Shown here one piece after another: positions 25,903 through 35,285 of a stretch of DNA of 64,000 bases. Made by a program: the position numbers and the translations under genes. Below the pieces are notes generated by a model. It saw only the letters and a program-made list of their open reading frames with translations. It had not been told where the DNA came from and made no database searches. Source of the stretch: Bog-473 sp963728845. Its GTDB lineage: Bacteria; Actinomycetota; Acidimicrobiia; Acidimicrobiales; RAAP-2. How positions within the stretch are numbered: position 1 is the first letter of the stretch; each line of letters begins with the position of its first letter. Location of the stretch: the NCBI GenBank assembly GCA_963728845.1, contig CAVSLS010000056.1:1-64000 (forward strand). The letters run 5' to 3'.

Positions 25903-26694
25903 ATGAGCGATACGGAGGAGAAGCCCGAGCCGGTCCTCGTGAAGGAGCGGCGCGGGGCGGTGGCCGTCCTGCGGCTCAACCGTCCCGCGGCGCGCAATGC
26001 GCTGAACCCCGAGCTGCTCACGGCCATCGGTCTCGGCATGCTGGAGGCGGAGGACGATCCCGACGTCCGGGCTGTCGTGCTGACGGGCACGGGCGAGAAG
26101 GCGTTCTGCGCCGGCATGGACCTGCGCGCGTTCGCCGAGGGCGGCGCACTGGGCGGCGACCCCGAGGGCATGAAGGGCTTCGCCCGCTTCACCCAAGGGG
26201 ACATCGGAGTCCCGATCGTCGGCGCGGCCAACGCGACGGCGGTGGCCGGAGGCTTCGAGCTGCTGCTCGGGTGCGACGTCGTCGTGGCGTCGGAGGCAGC
26301 CTCGTTCGGCGTGCCCGAGGTCAAGCGGGGGCTCTTCGCCGCGGGGGGCGGCGTGTTCGTGAGCACGCGCATCCCGCTGGCCGTCGCCCTGGAGCTGACG
26401 TTGACCGGCGATCCCATCGACGCCGGGCGGGCGCTGTCGCTGGGGCTGATCAACCAGGTGGTGCCGCCGGGCGAGGTGCTCGATGCCGCGGTGGCACTGG
26501 CCGAGCGCATCGCGCGCAACGGGCCGCTCGCCCTGCGGGCCACCAAGGAGCTCGTGCGCACCGCATCGACCGACCTCGAGAGGGCGCGCGCGCTCGCGGC
26601 CGAGTGGCAGCCGAAGGTCTTCGGCAGCGAGGACGCCAAGGAGGGTGCGACGGCGTTCATCGAGAAGCGCGATCCGGTGTGGAAGGGTCGTTGA
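25903..26694 (+). CDS. Enoyl-CoA hydratase/isomerase (crotonase)
   Basis: A complete 263-residue crotonase beginning MSDTEEKPEPVLVKERRGAV. It shows VLRLNRPAARNALNPELLTA, oxyanion-hole FCAGMDLRAFAEGG, TAVAGGFELLLGCDVVVASE, and the catalytic-type Glu in FGVPEVKRGLFAAGGG. The C-terminal ATAFIEKRDPVWKGR ending is typical. It likely hydrates an enoyl-CoA intermediate in the local beta-oxidation pathway. The ATG is the first internal start after a GGAAGG purine run; the upstream open frame lies over the divergent crotonase. Confidence 0.9.
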   Translation: MSDTEEKPEPVLVKERRGAVAVLRLNRPAARNALNPELLTAIGLGMLEAEDDPDVRAVVLTGTGEKAFCAGMDLRAFAEGGALGGDPEGMKGFARFTQGDIGVPIVGAANATAVAGGFELLLGCDVVVASEAASFGVPEVKRGLFAAGGGVFVSTRIPLAVALELTLTGDPIDAGRALSLGLINQVVPPGEVLDAAVALAERIARNGPLALRATKELVRTASTDLERARALAAEWQPKVFGSEDAKEGATAFIEKRDPVWKGR

Positions 26695-26741
26695 GCACAG
26701 GACTCGGCCGGGCAACAGCTGACCGGCACCGGTGACGGCGA

Positions 26742-28673
26742 TCAGCGGGTAGGCGGGGACGACGGCTGCAGCCGCGGCTCGGTCGACCCCTCCGGTGGGT
26801 CGTCGTGGCGGCCGGCGAGGTGGATCGGCATGGTGACCCGGGCGACGACGACGTCGTAACGGCTGCGCAGGGCGTTCGAGAGGACGAGGTCGAGCTGGTT
26901 GTGCAGGATCCGGTAGCGCAGCTTGTCGGGCCGGATGACGGGGATGAGCACGACGAGCTGATCGTCGGGGTGCTCGTCGCGGAGCTCGTCGATGAAGGCG
27001 ACGATCGGCTGGACCACCGACGCGTAGTCGGTGTGGAGCACCTTCAGGGGCACGCCGGGATCCCACCTCCGCCACTGGCGCCGAAGCCTCTCGGCGTCGT
27101 GTGCGGCGTCGTCGCCACCGCGGAGGACGACCGTCACCGCGATCACCTCCTGCCCCAAGGACGCGGCCTCGCACAGGGCGTGCTCGGTGAGGAGCGAGAC
27201 GCGGTTGACCGGCACGATGACGATCGTGTGCTTGGGCGTGGGCTTGGGCGGCGTCCTGTCGATGGCCAGCGCCTTGCCGGCGCGCTCGTAGTAGGCGTGG
27301 ATGCGGAGGAAGAGGACGATGAAGGCGGGGATGGCGATCACGACCACCCAGGCCCCCTCGGTGAACTTCGAGACCAGGAAGACGATGGTGGCGATGGCGG
27401 TGATGCACGCGCCGACCCCGTTGATGACGGCGCGGCGCCGCCATCCGGGCGGCCGGGTCTTTCGCCAGTGCACCACCAGTCCGGTCTGCGACAGCGTGAA
27501 GCCGATGAACACCCCGATGGCGAAGAGCGGGATCAGCGTGTTCGTGTTGCCCCCCACCGCGATCAGGAGTGCGCCCGCCAGGACGGCGAGCACCACGATG
27601 CCGTTGGCGAACGTCTGGCGGTCGCCCCGCATGGTGAAGAGGTGGGGCAGGTAATTGTCCCGTGCCACCAGGCTGGCCAGCACGGGGAGCCCGCCGAAGG
27701 ACGTGTTGGCCGCCAGGGCCAGCACGATGGTGATCGTGATCGACACGATGTAGTAGGCCCAACCCCGCCCGACGGACATCGCCATGATCTGGCTCAGCAC
27801 CGTCTGGCCGCTGCGGGGCCCGATGTGCCAGCGCTTGGCGAGGACGGCCAGTCCGAGCAGCATGGCGCCGAGGATGAGGCCGAGCAGCATCTCGGTCCGC
27901 TTGGCCCGGACGGTCCGGGGTTCGCGGAACAGCGGGACACCGTTGGCGATGGCCTCGACGCCGGTCAGCGCGCTGCACCCGGCGGAGAAGGCCTTGAGGA
28001 CGAGCAGGAACGTCACCGCCTTGAGGCCGGTCGTGGAGAGCAGCGAGTTGCCCAGCGGCGCCTCGTGCAGGCCGAGAGGGTGGATGAGACCGATCGCGAT
28101 GATGGCGAGCAGCCCGACGATGAAGACCATGGTGGGCAGCAGGAAGGCCCGCGCCGTCTCTCCCAGGCCGCGGAGGTTGAGCAGGGTGATGAAGAGGAGG
28201 ATCCCCAGGCAGAGCGGGATGGTGGCCCCGTCGAGGGAGGGGAAGGCGGACTGCAGCGAGGCCACGCCGGCGGCAATGGAGACGGCGACGGTGAGGGTGT
28301 AGTCGACGACCAGCGCCGCGGCGGCGACGAGGCTGGTGTGCGTCCCGAGGTTGGCGCGGGAGACGGCGTAGGCCCCGCCGCCCATCGGGTAGGCGTCGAT
28401 GACCTGGCGGTAGGAGAAGACGAGGATCGCCAGGAGGGCGACGATGGCGATCGTGATGGGCAGGACGAGGTGCAGGGCGCCCGCGCCGGCCACCGCCAGC
28501 ACGAGGATGATGGCCTCGGGTCCGTAGGCGACCGACGTGAGGGCGTCGAGCGAGAGGGCGGAGAGTCCCTCGACGGGAGTGATCCGTTCCTTGCCCGTGC
28601 CCCGCGCCGACCGCGGCGGACCGACCAGCAGGTGCCAGACAGAGGTGGCCCGGTCGTTGCGGGGATCTGCCAT
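26742..28673 (-). CDS. KimA-like APC-superfamily permease (probable K+ uptake)
   Basis: A 643-residue protein with about 12 transmembrane helices (residues about 40-460) and a C-terminal cytoplasmic domain of about 170 residues (KHTIVIVPVNRVSLLTEHAL onward) with a universal-stress-protein-like pattern. It shows ALSLDALTSVAYGPEAIILV and the second-helix YPMGGGAYAVSRANLG motif of APC carriers. Size and C-terminal domain match KimA/YdaO, a proton-coupled potassium importer regulated by c-di-AMP in Bacillus. Amino-acid transport cannot be excluded. Converges with one crotonase and is divergent from another. Confidence 0.8.
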   Translation of the reverse strand: MADPRNDRATSVWHLLVGPPRSARGTGKERITPVEGLSALSLDALTSVAYGPEAIILVLAVAGAGALHLVLPITIAIVALLAILVFSYRQVIDAYPMGGGAYAVSRANLGTHTSLVAAAALVVDYTLTVAVSIAAGVASLQSAFPSLDGATIPLCLGILLFITLLNLRGLGETARAFLLPTMVFIVGLLAIIAIGLIHPLGLHEAPLGNSLLSTTGLKAVTFLLVLKAFSAGCSALTGVEAIANGVPLFREPRTVRAKRTEMLLGLILGAMLLGLAVLAKRWHIGPRSGQTVLSQIMAMSVGRGWAYYIVSITITIVLALAANTSFGGLPVLASLVARDNYLPHLFTMRGDRQTFANGIVVLAVLAGALLIAVGGNTNTLIPLFAIGVFIGFTLSQTGLVVHWRKTRPPGWRRRAVINGVGACITAIATIVFLVSKFTEGAWVVVIAIPAFIVLFLRIHAYYERAGKALAIDRTPPKPTPKHTIVIVPVNRVSLLTEHALCEAASLGQEVIAVTVVLRGGDDAAHDAERLRRQWRRWDPGVPLKVLHTDYASVVQPIVAFIDELRDEHPDDQLVVLIPVIRPDKLRYRILHNQLDLVLSNALRSRYDVVVARVTMPIHLAGRHDDPPEGSTEPRLQPSSPPTR

Positions 28674-28780
28674 GGAGAGGCACTCTATGAGGCCCGGCTC
28701 CGACAGACGGGTAGGGCACGTTGCCCCCGTCGGTGGCCACGATCGTTGCCGACCAGGGGCGGCGTGAAACGGAGGACCGC

Positions 28781-29575
28781 ATGCAGCTGGACACGCTGGA
28801 GTACGAGGAATCGGAAGGTGTCGCCGTGGTGACGCTGAATCGTCCGGAGGTGCACAACGCCTTCAACGAGACGATGCAGCGAGAGCTCAGGCAGGTGTGG
28901 CAGTCCCTGCGAGGCAATGATGCCGTGCGGGCGGTCGTACTGACAGGGGCCGGTGAGCGGGCGTTCTGCACGGGGATCGACCGGGGCGAGGTGCCCACCA
29001 CCGAGGCCGAGTACTACTTCGACCCCTATACCTACGAGGACCCAGGCAAGAACATCGGGCCGCGCAGCCAGGGGTTGTGGAAGCCGGTCATCGCCGCCGT
29101 GAACGGGATGGCAGCCGGCGGCGCCTTCTACCTTCTCGGGGAGTCGGACTTCATCATCGCCTCGGAGAACGCGACGTTCTTCGACCCCCACGTGACCTAC
29201 GGCATGCCGGCGGTCTTCGAGCCGGCTCTGATGGCCTCGCGCATGCCCTTCGGGGATCTCATGCGGATGACGCTGATGGGCACGCACGAGCGGATCTCGG
29301 CCCGGAAGGCCGAGATGATGGGCATGGTCACGCAGGTCGTGGCGGCCGGCGAGCTCTCCCAGGTGGCACGCGGGGTCGCCGCCACCATCGCCACCCAACC
29401 CCCGGCCGCCGTTCAGGCTTCCCTGCGGACGATCTGGGCCACCCGTGATGCACGAGGCGGTCAGGTCACCGAGCTCGGCAACGTCTTCTTGAACCTCGCC
29501 ATGAGTGTCGAGGCGCTCGGACAAGGGCAGGAGACCTTCCGCAACCGGCGCCCCGAGCCCCCGACCGTTCGCTAG
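28781..29575 (+). CDS. Enoyl-CoA hydratase/isomerase homologue with altered acid residue
   Basis: A 264-residue crotonase with GGAGGACCGC directly before the ATG. It shows VVTLNRPEVHNAFNETMQRE, oxyanion loop FCTGIDRGEVPTTE, and MAAGGAFYLLGESDFIIASE. Where the classic enzymes have PE-x3-G it reads FFDPHVTYGMPAVFEP, so His stands near the usual Glu. That points to isomerase or other crotonase chemistry rather than simple hydration. A SnoaL-like gene follows after 24 bp and is probably in the same operon. Confidence 0.85.
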   Translation: MQLDTLEYEESEGVAVVTLNRPEVHNAFNETMQRELRQVWQSLRGNDAVRAVVLTGAGERAFCTGIDRGEVPTTEAEYYFDPYTYEDPGKNIGPRSQGLWKPVIAAVNGMAAGGAFYLLGESDFIIASENATFFDPHVTYGMPAVFEPALMASRMPFGDLMRMTLMGTHERISARKAEMMGMVTQVVAAGELSQVARGVAATIATQPPAAVQASLRTIWATRDARGGQVTELGNVFLNLAMSVEALGQGQETFRNRRPEPPTVR

Positions 29576-29599
29576 CCGTCCGGAAGCGAGGTCGGAATC

Positions 29600-30070
29600 A
29601 TGGAACTGTGGGAGCTCACCGCCCGCGAGGCCTGCCGGGACACCCTGGCCCAGTACACCCACGCCGGCGATCGGTATCTGCTCGAGGAGTTCGCCGCGGC
29701 GTTCTGCGAGGACGGCATGCTCGAGATCCGCGGTGCCGCGCCACTGCAGGGCCGCGCCGCCATCATGGAGCGGTTCGGCGGTACGGGCGAGGCGACGCGG
29801 GTGCGACAGGCCGCCGGCGTGGCGGACGACGGACGTCCGCGGCGGGTCGTCCGCCACAACGTGGCCAACGTCAGATTCGAGGCCGTGTCGCCGACGGAGG
29901 CCACCGTCGCCAGCTACTTCACCGTCTTCACGGAGATCGGGCTCGACCACATGGGGCGCTACCGCGACCGTCTGGTCCCGGTGGGCGGGCGGTGGCTGAT
30001 CGCCCACCGCTTCGTGTCCGTGGACTGGCGCTCGCCCGACACGACCTACGCGGCGCCGAGCACGAAGTAG
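29600..30070 (+). CDS. SnoaL/NTF2-like protein
   Basis: A 156-residue cone-shaped alpha+beta protein with LTAREACRDTLAQYTHAGDR, then EFAAAFCEDGMLEIRG and IMERFGGTG near the N-terminus and a C-terminal sheet RYRDRLVPVGGRWLIAHRFV. This is the SnoaL-like NTF2 fold, used by ketosteroid isomerases and small hydratases. Dyad residues cannot be firmly placed. It probably works on the product of the preceding crotonase. Converges with the fused acyl-CoA dehydrogenase. Confidence 0.8.
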   Translation: MELWELTAREACRDTLAQYTHAGDRYLLEEFAAAFCEDGMLEIRGAAPLQGRAAIMERFGGTGEATRVRQAAGVADDGRPRRVVRHNVANVRFEAVSPTEATVASYFTVFTEIGLDHMGRYRDRLVPVGGRWLIAHRFVSVDWRSPDTTYAAPSTK

Positions 30071-30112
30071 GCCGGGCGGACGCCGCGCCGGTCCCGCCGA
30101 GGCCGCTGACGG

Positions 30113-32269
30113 CTAGTTGATGAGCGGATCCCGCGGTAGGCCGAGGATGCGCTCGCCGATCTGGTTGCGCTTGATCTCCGACGTCCCGCCGGCGATGGAC
30201 ATGCCGCGGTGCATGAGCACCATCAGCGCAGTGATCGCGCCCGCGCCGTCCGCGTAGGCGGTGTCGGGCCCGCCGAGGCCGGCCATGATGGCGGCCGCCT
30301 CGTGCCCGATCTCCGAGAGCACCAGCTTGGTCACGTTGCCCTCCGGCCCCGGCCCGCGACCCTCGACGGCGCGGTGGGCGCTGCGCAGGTTGAGCACCGC
30401 CATCGCCTCGCTGCGCGCGATGTGACGGCCGACCCGCCCCCCACCGCCCGCGAGCCGCTCGGGGTTGGCGTCGAACGGCGCGATCACCATGTCGACCGGC
30501 ATGGACGCGCCGCCCTGGCCGCCCCCGATGGACACGCTCTCGTTGCCCAGGGTCGCCCGGGCCACGGTCCAGCCCCGTTGACCGGCCCCACCACGTCGTC
30601 GTCCGGCACGAAGACGTCGTTGAAGAAGACCTCGTTGAACTCCGACTGGCCCGTCACCATCTTGAGCGGGCGCACCTCCACACCGTCGGCGTGCATGTCG
30701 ATGACCATGGTGGTGATGCCGTCGTGCTTGGGGACGTCGGGGTCGGTCCGGATGGTGGCGAGGCCGAAGCCGGCGTAGTGCGCGCCGCTGGTCCACACCT
30801 TCTGGCCGTTGACCAACCAGCCGCCTTCGACCCGGGTCCCCCTGGTCTTGACCCCGGCGGCGTCGCTGCCGGCGTCGGGCTCGCTGAAGAGCTGGCACCA
30901 GATGACCTCCTGGCGCAGGGCGGGCATGACCCAACGGGCCACCTGGTCCTCGGTCGCGTGCTGAATGAGGGTGAGGATCACCCAGCCCGTGATCATGTAC
31001 TGGGGGCGCGTGATCCCGGCCGCCCTGAACTCCTGCTCTATCACCAGCTGCTCGACGGCGCCGGCGTCGCGCCCCCACGGCTTGGGCCAGTGCGGCATGA
31101 CGTAGCCGGTCTCGATCAGGGCGTCACGCTGGCCGGCCGCATCGAGGCCCCGCACCCCCTCGGCGAAGGCGCGCACCTCGGCGCGCATCGGCTCGGCCTC
31201 GGGCGGGAGGTCGATGGTGCGCGTGCGGCGTATGCCCCGGCGGACGAAGTCGGTGACGTCGAGCGCGGCGGCCTCGGCGTCGACCACCGCCTCGAGGGCG
31301 GTGGCCCGGCGGAGGTAGAGGTGCGCGTCGTGCTCCCAGGTGAACCCGATGCCGCCGTGCACCTGGATGTTGAGCTGCGCGCACTCGTCACCGGCGCCCA
31401 ACGCGAGTGCGGCGGCCATGGCCGCGGCATAGGAGAGCTGGTCGCCGCCCTCTTCGGCCGCCCGGGCGGCGTCCCACACCGCCGCGGTCGGCGAGCTCGG
31501 ACGCGACGAGCATGTTGGCGCAGTGGTGCTTGACGGCCTGGAACGTGGCGATGGGCCGTCCGAACTGCACGCGCACCTTGGCGTAGGCCGCGGCCTGCTC
31601 GGTGCACTCGACCGCCACGCCGGTGCACTCCGCCGCCACGAGGAGGCGCGCCAGGTCGACGAGGATGCGCCGCCCGCCGGGGATCACCTCGACGGGCGCG
31701 CCGTCGAGCGTGACCCGGGCGCTGCGCCGCGTCGGGTCGAGGTTGGCGGGCACATCGACCGTGACGCCGCCCGCGGCCACGTCGACCACGACGGCGTCGT
31801 CACCCGCCGGCAGGACGAGCACGTGGGCGAGGCCGCCGCCCAGCACGGCCGACGCCGTCCCGGAGCCTCGCCCGCCCCGCACCGTGACGTCGGACGACAC
31901 CGCCACGCCGCCGAGCACGGACCCGTCGGCCAGGCCGGGCAGCAGGCGCCCCGCCAACGCCTCGGACCCGACCGCGTCGATGACCGCACTGGCGATCACG
32001 GTGGGCACGAAGGGACCGGGCGCGACGGCGCGGCCGAGCTCTTCGACCACGACGACGAGCTCGGGGAGGCCGAAGCCCGAGCCACCCTGCGCCTCGGGCA
32101 GGTGCAGGCCCAGCCATCCGAGGGCGGCCAGGTCGCCCCAGAACGGCGGGAGGCCTTCGGTCTCGGCCTCGAGCAGGGCACGGGCGGCCCCTCGGGCATC
32201 GCGCTTGGCGAGGAAGTCCGAGGCGGTCTGCCCGAGGGCGCGGTGGTCTTCGGTGATGGCGATCGGCAT
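30113..32269 (-). CDS. Fused two-unit acyl-CoA dehydrogenase, FadE34-like (two frame breaks)
   Basis: About 718 residues in two acyl-CoA dehydrogenase units. Unit 1 (32269 to about 31200) has LGWLGLHLPEAQGGSGFGLP, VQFGRPIATFQAVKHHCANM, and QVHGGIGFTWEHDAHLYLRR. Unit 2 follows at PEAEPMRAEVRAFAEGVRGL with VMPHWPKPWGRDAGAVEQLV, FSEPDAGSDAAGVKTRG, and ends IAGGTSEIKRNQIGERILGL. Frame changes are needed near 31490 and 30585. In Mycobacterium FadE34 is a single-chain fused dehydrogenase of this size acting on the sterol side chain; other sterol dehydrogenases are two-gene heteromers. Substrate here is inferred. Confidence 0.85.
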
Positions 32270-32448
32270 GTGTAAAAGGTATCCTCTATTTGCCGGGCGG
32301 TCCTAGCGACCGGCTGGATGCTACCCGTTGCGAACGGGGCCAGCCGCGCCAGCCGGCCGCAAGTCGCCCGGGTGCTGCCCTTCGCCTCGTGGCGCCGCGC
32401 GTCGTGCTCGGACCTTCCCGGCGTGACCGGCGCCGCGTCGGCAGTCGC
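32270..32448 (-). promoter_or_regulatory. Promoter region of the fused dehydrogenase with shared AGAGGATACC motif
   Basis: Upstream of the dehydrogenase ATG the minus strand reads AGAGGATACCTTTTACAC (32271-32288) directly before the start codon. TACCTT could be a -10 element giving a leaderless transcript. Closely related strings occur at 35218-35228 and 19982-19999. The remaining part of this 179-bp gap shows no coding signal. Confidence 0.45.
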
Positions 32449-33237
32449 TCATCGACCAGCCGGTGACGGGAGCAGACTGCTCCTGGTAGAGCGTCGCCCC
32501 GAGCACGCCCTGGCGGTTCCGCAGCGAGCCGTGGTACGTGCCCCGCGCACTGCGGGCCTTGACCGGGCGCAGGTCGACGAGCACCCAGTCGTCGGCCCGG
32601 ATGTCCTCGTGGAACCAGACGAGAGTGGTCGATGCTCGGGCCGCCGCGGCCGATGAGCGACCTGTGCTGCTGGCCGAAGCCCGTGCCGAGGTCGGACAGG
32701 TAGGTCAGCCCGGCCCGCTGCATGAGCGGGTCGGCGCCGAGCGAGACCGCGGAGCGCACCCACACGCAGTCGGTGAAGACGCCCTTGAGGAAGTCGGTCG
32801 GCGTGACCTCGCGCACCTGGAGCAGCGGGGTCCACCCGGCCTGGGGGGTGTCCTCGGGCTCGGGGGTCGTGCGCCGCGGCGCATCGTCGAAGTGCCCGCC
32901 CTCGCCCTCGGCGTGGAACGAGGTGATCATGGAGAAGATGACCTCGCCCTCCTGGACGGCGACGACGTGGCGGGCCGAGAACGAGCGCCCGTCCCGGTCG
33001 CGGTCGACCTCGAGGATCACCGGCACGTCGCTGCGCCCGGCACGGAGGAAGTAGCCGTGCAGGGAGTGGGGGAGGCGGCCGGCTCGACGGTGGCCGCCGC
33101 GGCGAGCAGGCACTGCGCCGCCACCTGCCCGCCGTAGAGGGTGCGGCGGGGCCCGTAGTTGGCGTTACGCCCCCGGAAGAGGTCGCGGTCGACCCGCTCG
33201 AGTGTGAGGAGCGAGGCAGGTCGGCGGCGAGGTCCAT
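32449..33237 (-). CDS. TesB-type acyl-CoA thioesterase II (frame breaks)
   Basis: Double-hotdog thioesterase releasing free acids from acyl-CoA. The chain starts MDLAADLP; after a shift near 33210 it reads LTLERVDRDLFRGRNANYGP and TLYGGQVAAQCLLAAAAT. After a second near 33075 it reads PHSLHGYFLRAGRSDVPVIL and ARHVVAVQEGEVIFSMITSF. After a third near 32620 it ends ARGTYHGSLRNRQGVLGATL, YQEQ. All TesB landmarks are in order and length (about 262) is close to the family norm, so the breaks look like indel errors. It is on the same strand as the neighbouring dehydrogenase, hydrolase and SDR genes. Confidence 0.75.
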   Translation of the reverse strand: MDLAADLPRSSHSSGSTATSSGGVTPTTGPAAPSTAGRWRRSACSPRRPPSSRPPPPLPARLLPPCRAQRRAGDPRGRPRPGRALVLGPPRRRRPGGRGHLLHDHLVPRRGRGRALRRCAAAHDPRARGHPPGRVDPAAPGARGHADRLPQGRLHRLRVGALRGLARRRPAHAAGRADLPVRPRHGLRPAAQVAHRPRRPEHRPLSSGSTRTSGPTTGCSSTCARSRPAVRGARTTARCGTARACSGRRSTRSSLLPSPAGR

Positions 33238-33239
33238 GT

Positions 33240-34350
33240 CCGAGGCAGAGCGCCGCCCCGGATCAAGGGAGCGAGGGCGATCGGCGAGGTCGACGTCTCC
33301 ATCGTCAGCCCGTCGGACGTCTCCCGCCCCGTCCCGCCCGCAGGCCCAGTGCGCCCCCACGGTCTCGATGCGCCCCAGCCGCCACGAACACGCTCCACGC
33401 GTGCCGGCGAAGTTGTGCATGTGCGCCATTCTCGGACAGATGAAGAGGTCCACGCTCGGGGACGACAGGTAGGCCCGCGGCTCGCCACGCGGATCGGGCA
33501 GCACGTCGCGCTCTCCCAGGGCCACCAGCACGGGGCAGCGGACGCCCGCCGCCTCCGCCGCCACGCCGCCGGGGGTCACGCACCACAACGCGACCGTCAT
33601 CGGCACGGTGCCCGAGCCCCACGGCGGGACGTCGCCCAGGCGCGGACGGGAAATCACTGAGGTCACGCCGGACCACATTCGGGGTCGATGTCGTCGTAGT
33701 GGAAGCCCCAGGCCATGGCCGCGGGGCCCGCGGCAATCTCTGGGTCGAGCTCGGCCAGCGCCGGCCCGTTGGTGACGACGCCGTCGGAGGGCATGGCGTC
33801 GCGGGGCACCCACGCCATCACGAGGGGCGGCGTGCCCGGCGCCGTGGGCGGGTGGGTGTGCACGGCGCTGTAGCCGAGCACGCCGATGCCGTCGTAGCAG
33901 TGGTAGCGGCCCTGTTGCACCACCGTCAGGCTGCCGCCCATCGACTGCCCGATGCCGATGGTCACCGGGCAGTGACCTTCGGGAGCCCGTCGATCAGGGT
34001 GCCCGCCGCGAGCTGCTGCAGCACCTCTGCTTCGGCGGCCTGACTCGCCGCCACCACCGGCGTGTACGTCAACCGCTCGGAGTTCGTGCTGGGAGCTGTC
34101 GCCCACGCCGAGATGGTCGACCGAGACGAACACCCAGCCCCGCTCGGCGTGCCAGCGCGGCCTGGGCCCCCGAGGCCGGGCCCGGCAGGTCCTCGGTGTA
34201 GTAGCGCCGCGAGTAGCCCGCCCCCGGCTTGGCGAAGCACACGATCGGATCGGTCCCGAGCGCGTCGGGGACGGTGACCGTGAGCGTGACGTGCGCCGGC
34301 TCGCCCAGGCCCGCCGCCTCGGTCACGTCGACCTGGAGCTGGAGGTCCAT
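33240..34350 (-). CDS. Alpha/beta hydrolase (heavily frame-broken)
   Basis: Starts MDLQLQVDVTEAAGLGEPAH and contains IVCFAKPGAGYSRRYYTEDL. Other frames supply WVFVSVDHLGVGDSS, LTYTPVVAASQAAEAEVLQQ, the nucleophile elbow TIGIGQSMGGSLTVVQQGRY (G-Q-S-M-G), then VRCPVLVALGERDVLPDP, and finally ICPRMAHMHNFAGTR with the probable catalytic His. At least four frame changes are needed over 1.1 kb, more than in neighbours, so real decay cannot be excluded. The 3' limit is uncertain (33240-33305). It lies 29 bp after the SDR gene on the same strand. Confidence 0.6.
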
Positions 34351-34379
34351 GGAGCCCACCGCTCTATCGCCGCGACCGG

Positions 34380-35139
34380 CTACTTCGGCGCGAAGCGCTG
34401 CCCGGCGTCCAGGCGGATGCGTCGAGCCGTTCAGCATGGGGTTCTCGACGATCGCCACGGCGAGCCTGGCGTACTCCCCGGGGCGCCCCATGCGCTTGGG
34501 GAAGGCGGCGTCCTTCGTCAGGACGTCGGCGAACTCGTCCGGGATGCCCTCGGTCAGGCCGGTGCTGAACAGGCTCGGCGCAATGGTCATGACCCGGATG
34601 CCCAGGCTGCCGAGATCGCGGGCCATGGTCAGCGTCATGCCGGCGATGCCGGCCTTGGCGGCCGTGTAGGCCACCTGGCCGATCTGGCCCTCGAAGGCGG
34701 CGATGGATGCGGTGTCGATGATGACGCCACGCTCGCCGTCCTCGGGCTCGTTGCTCGACATGTGGAAGGCCTGCAACCGATTGAGGTTGAAGGTGCCGAT
34801 GAGGTTCAGCTCGATCGTGCGGCGGAACTCGTCGAGCGGGTGGGGCCCCTCCTTGGTGAGGGTCCGCTTGGCCGTGCCGCCACCGGCCGTGTTGACCGCG
34901 ATGTGCAGGCCGCCGAGCGCGGCCACGGCGTCGGCCAGCGCAGTCTCGACCTGCTGGTCGTCGAGCACGTTGACTTCGTGGAACGTGCCGCCGAGCTCCT
35001 TGGCGACCTCGGCGCCGGCCGAGGTCGGCAGGTCGAGGATGGCGACGTCGGCCCCCTTCTGGTGCAGCAGTTCGGCGGTGGCCTTGGCCATGCCGGAGGC
35101 GCCCCCCACGATGACGGCCTTCTTTCCCTGGATCTCCAC
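34380..35139 (-). CDS. Short-chain dehydrogenase, 3-hydroxyacyl-CoA dehydrogenase type-2-like
   Basis: About 253 residues. The NAD(P) motif is VIVGGASGMAKATAELLHQK, with DLP following the second strand, which suggests NAD. NTAGGGTAKRTLTKEG, the Ser region GVIIDTASIAAFEGQIGQVA, and the catalytic YTAAKAGIAGMTLTMARDLG follow. An extra C near 34430 breaks the last codons; the expected ending is LNGSTIRLDAGQRFAPK with the stop at 34380. The pattern matches HSD17B10-like 3-hydroxyacyl-CoA dehydrogenases, fitting the third step of beta-oxidation next to the dehydrogenase and crotonases. Confidence 0.85.
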
Positions 35140-35213
35140 GGCGGTGTTCCTCTCTCTGGCGTGTTCTCTGGGGTGCTCGCGCCTCTGGTCTCTGGCGTGC
35201 TCGGGCCTCTGGC
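35140..35213 (-). repeat. CCAGAG repeats in the 5' leader of the SDR gene
   Basis: On the minus strand the 75 bases before the SDR ribosome site hold five CCAGAG hexamers at uneven spacing, including a larger duplicated block of the form GCCAGAG-GCSCGAGCAC. The start is preceded by GAGAGGAACACCGCC. The repeats may be a polymerase-slippage product or binding sites for a protein; no function is known. Confidence 0.4.
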
Positions 35214-35217
35214 GCCG

Positions 35218-35243
35218 AAAAGTATCCTGACATGGCAGGTCAG
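35218..35243. promoter_or_regulatory. Shared AAAAGTATCCT motif and a dyad between divergent genes
   Basis: AAAAGTATCCT at 35218-35228 (minus strand AGGATACTTTT) matches the string before the fused dehydrogenase start. It runs into a perfect dyad CTGAC-N7-GTCAG at 35227-35243. Both sit between the divergent SDR (start 35139) and hydrolase (start 35286) genes, so a shared operator is plausible. Confidence 0.4.
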
Positions 35244-35285
35244 AGCGAGCCGGGTCGGACCACCGCCCCGATCGGGAGGGTGACG

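Noticed and set aside
26805..28832. A 675-codon plus-strand frame across the KimA-like permease
   Set aside because: Charged low-complexity complement of the permease; no domain recognised.
25855..29001. A 1048-codon open frame on the minus strand
   Set aside because: It is antisense to two crotonases and out of frame with the permease; its composition (Arg, Pro, His runs) is that of a GC-rich shadow.
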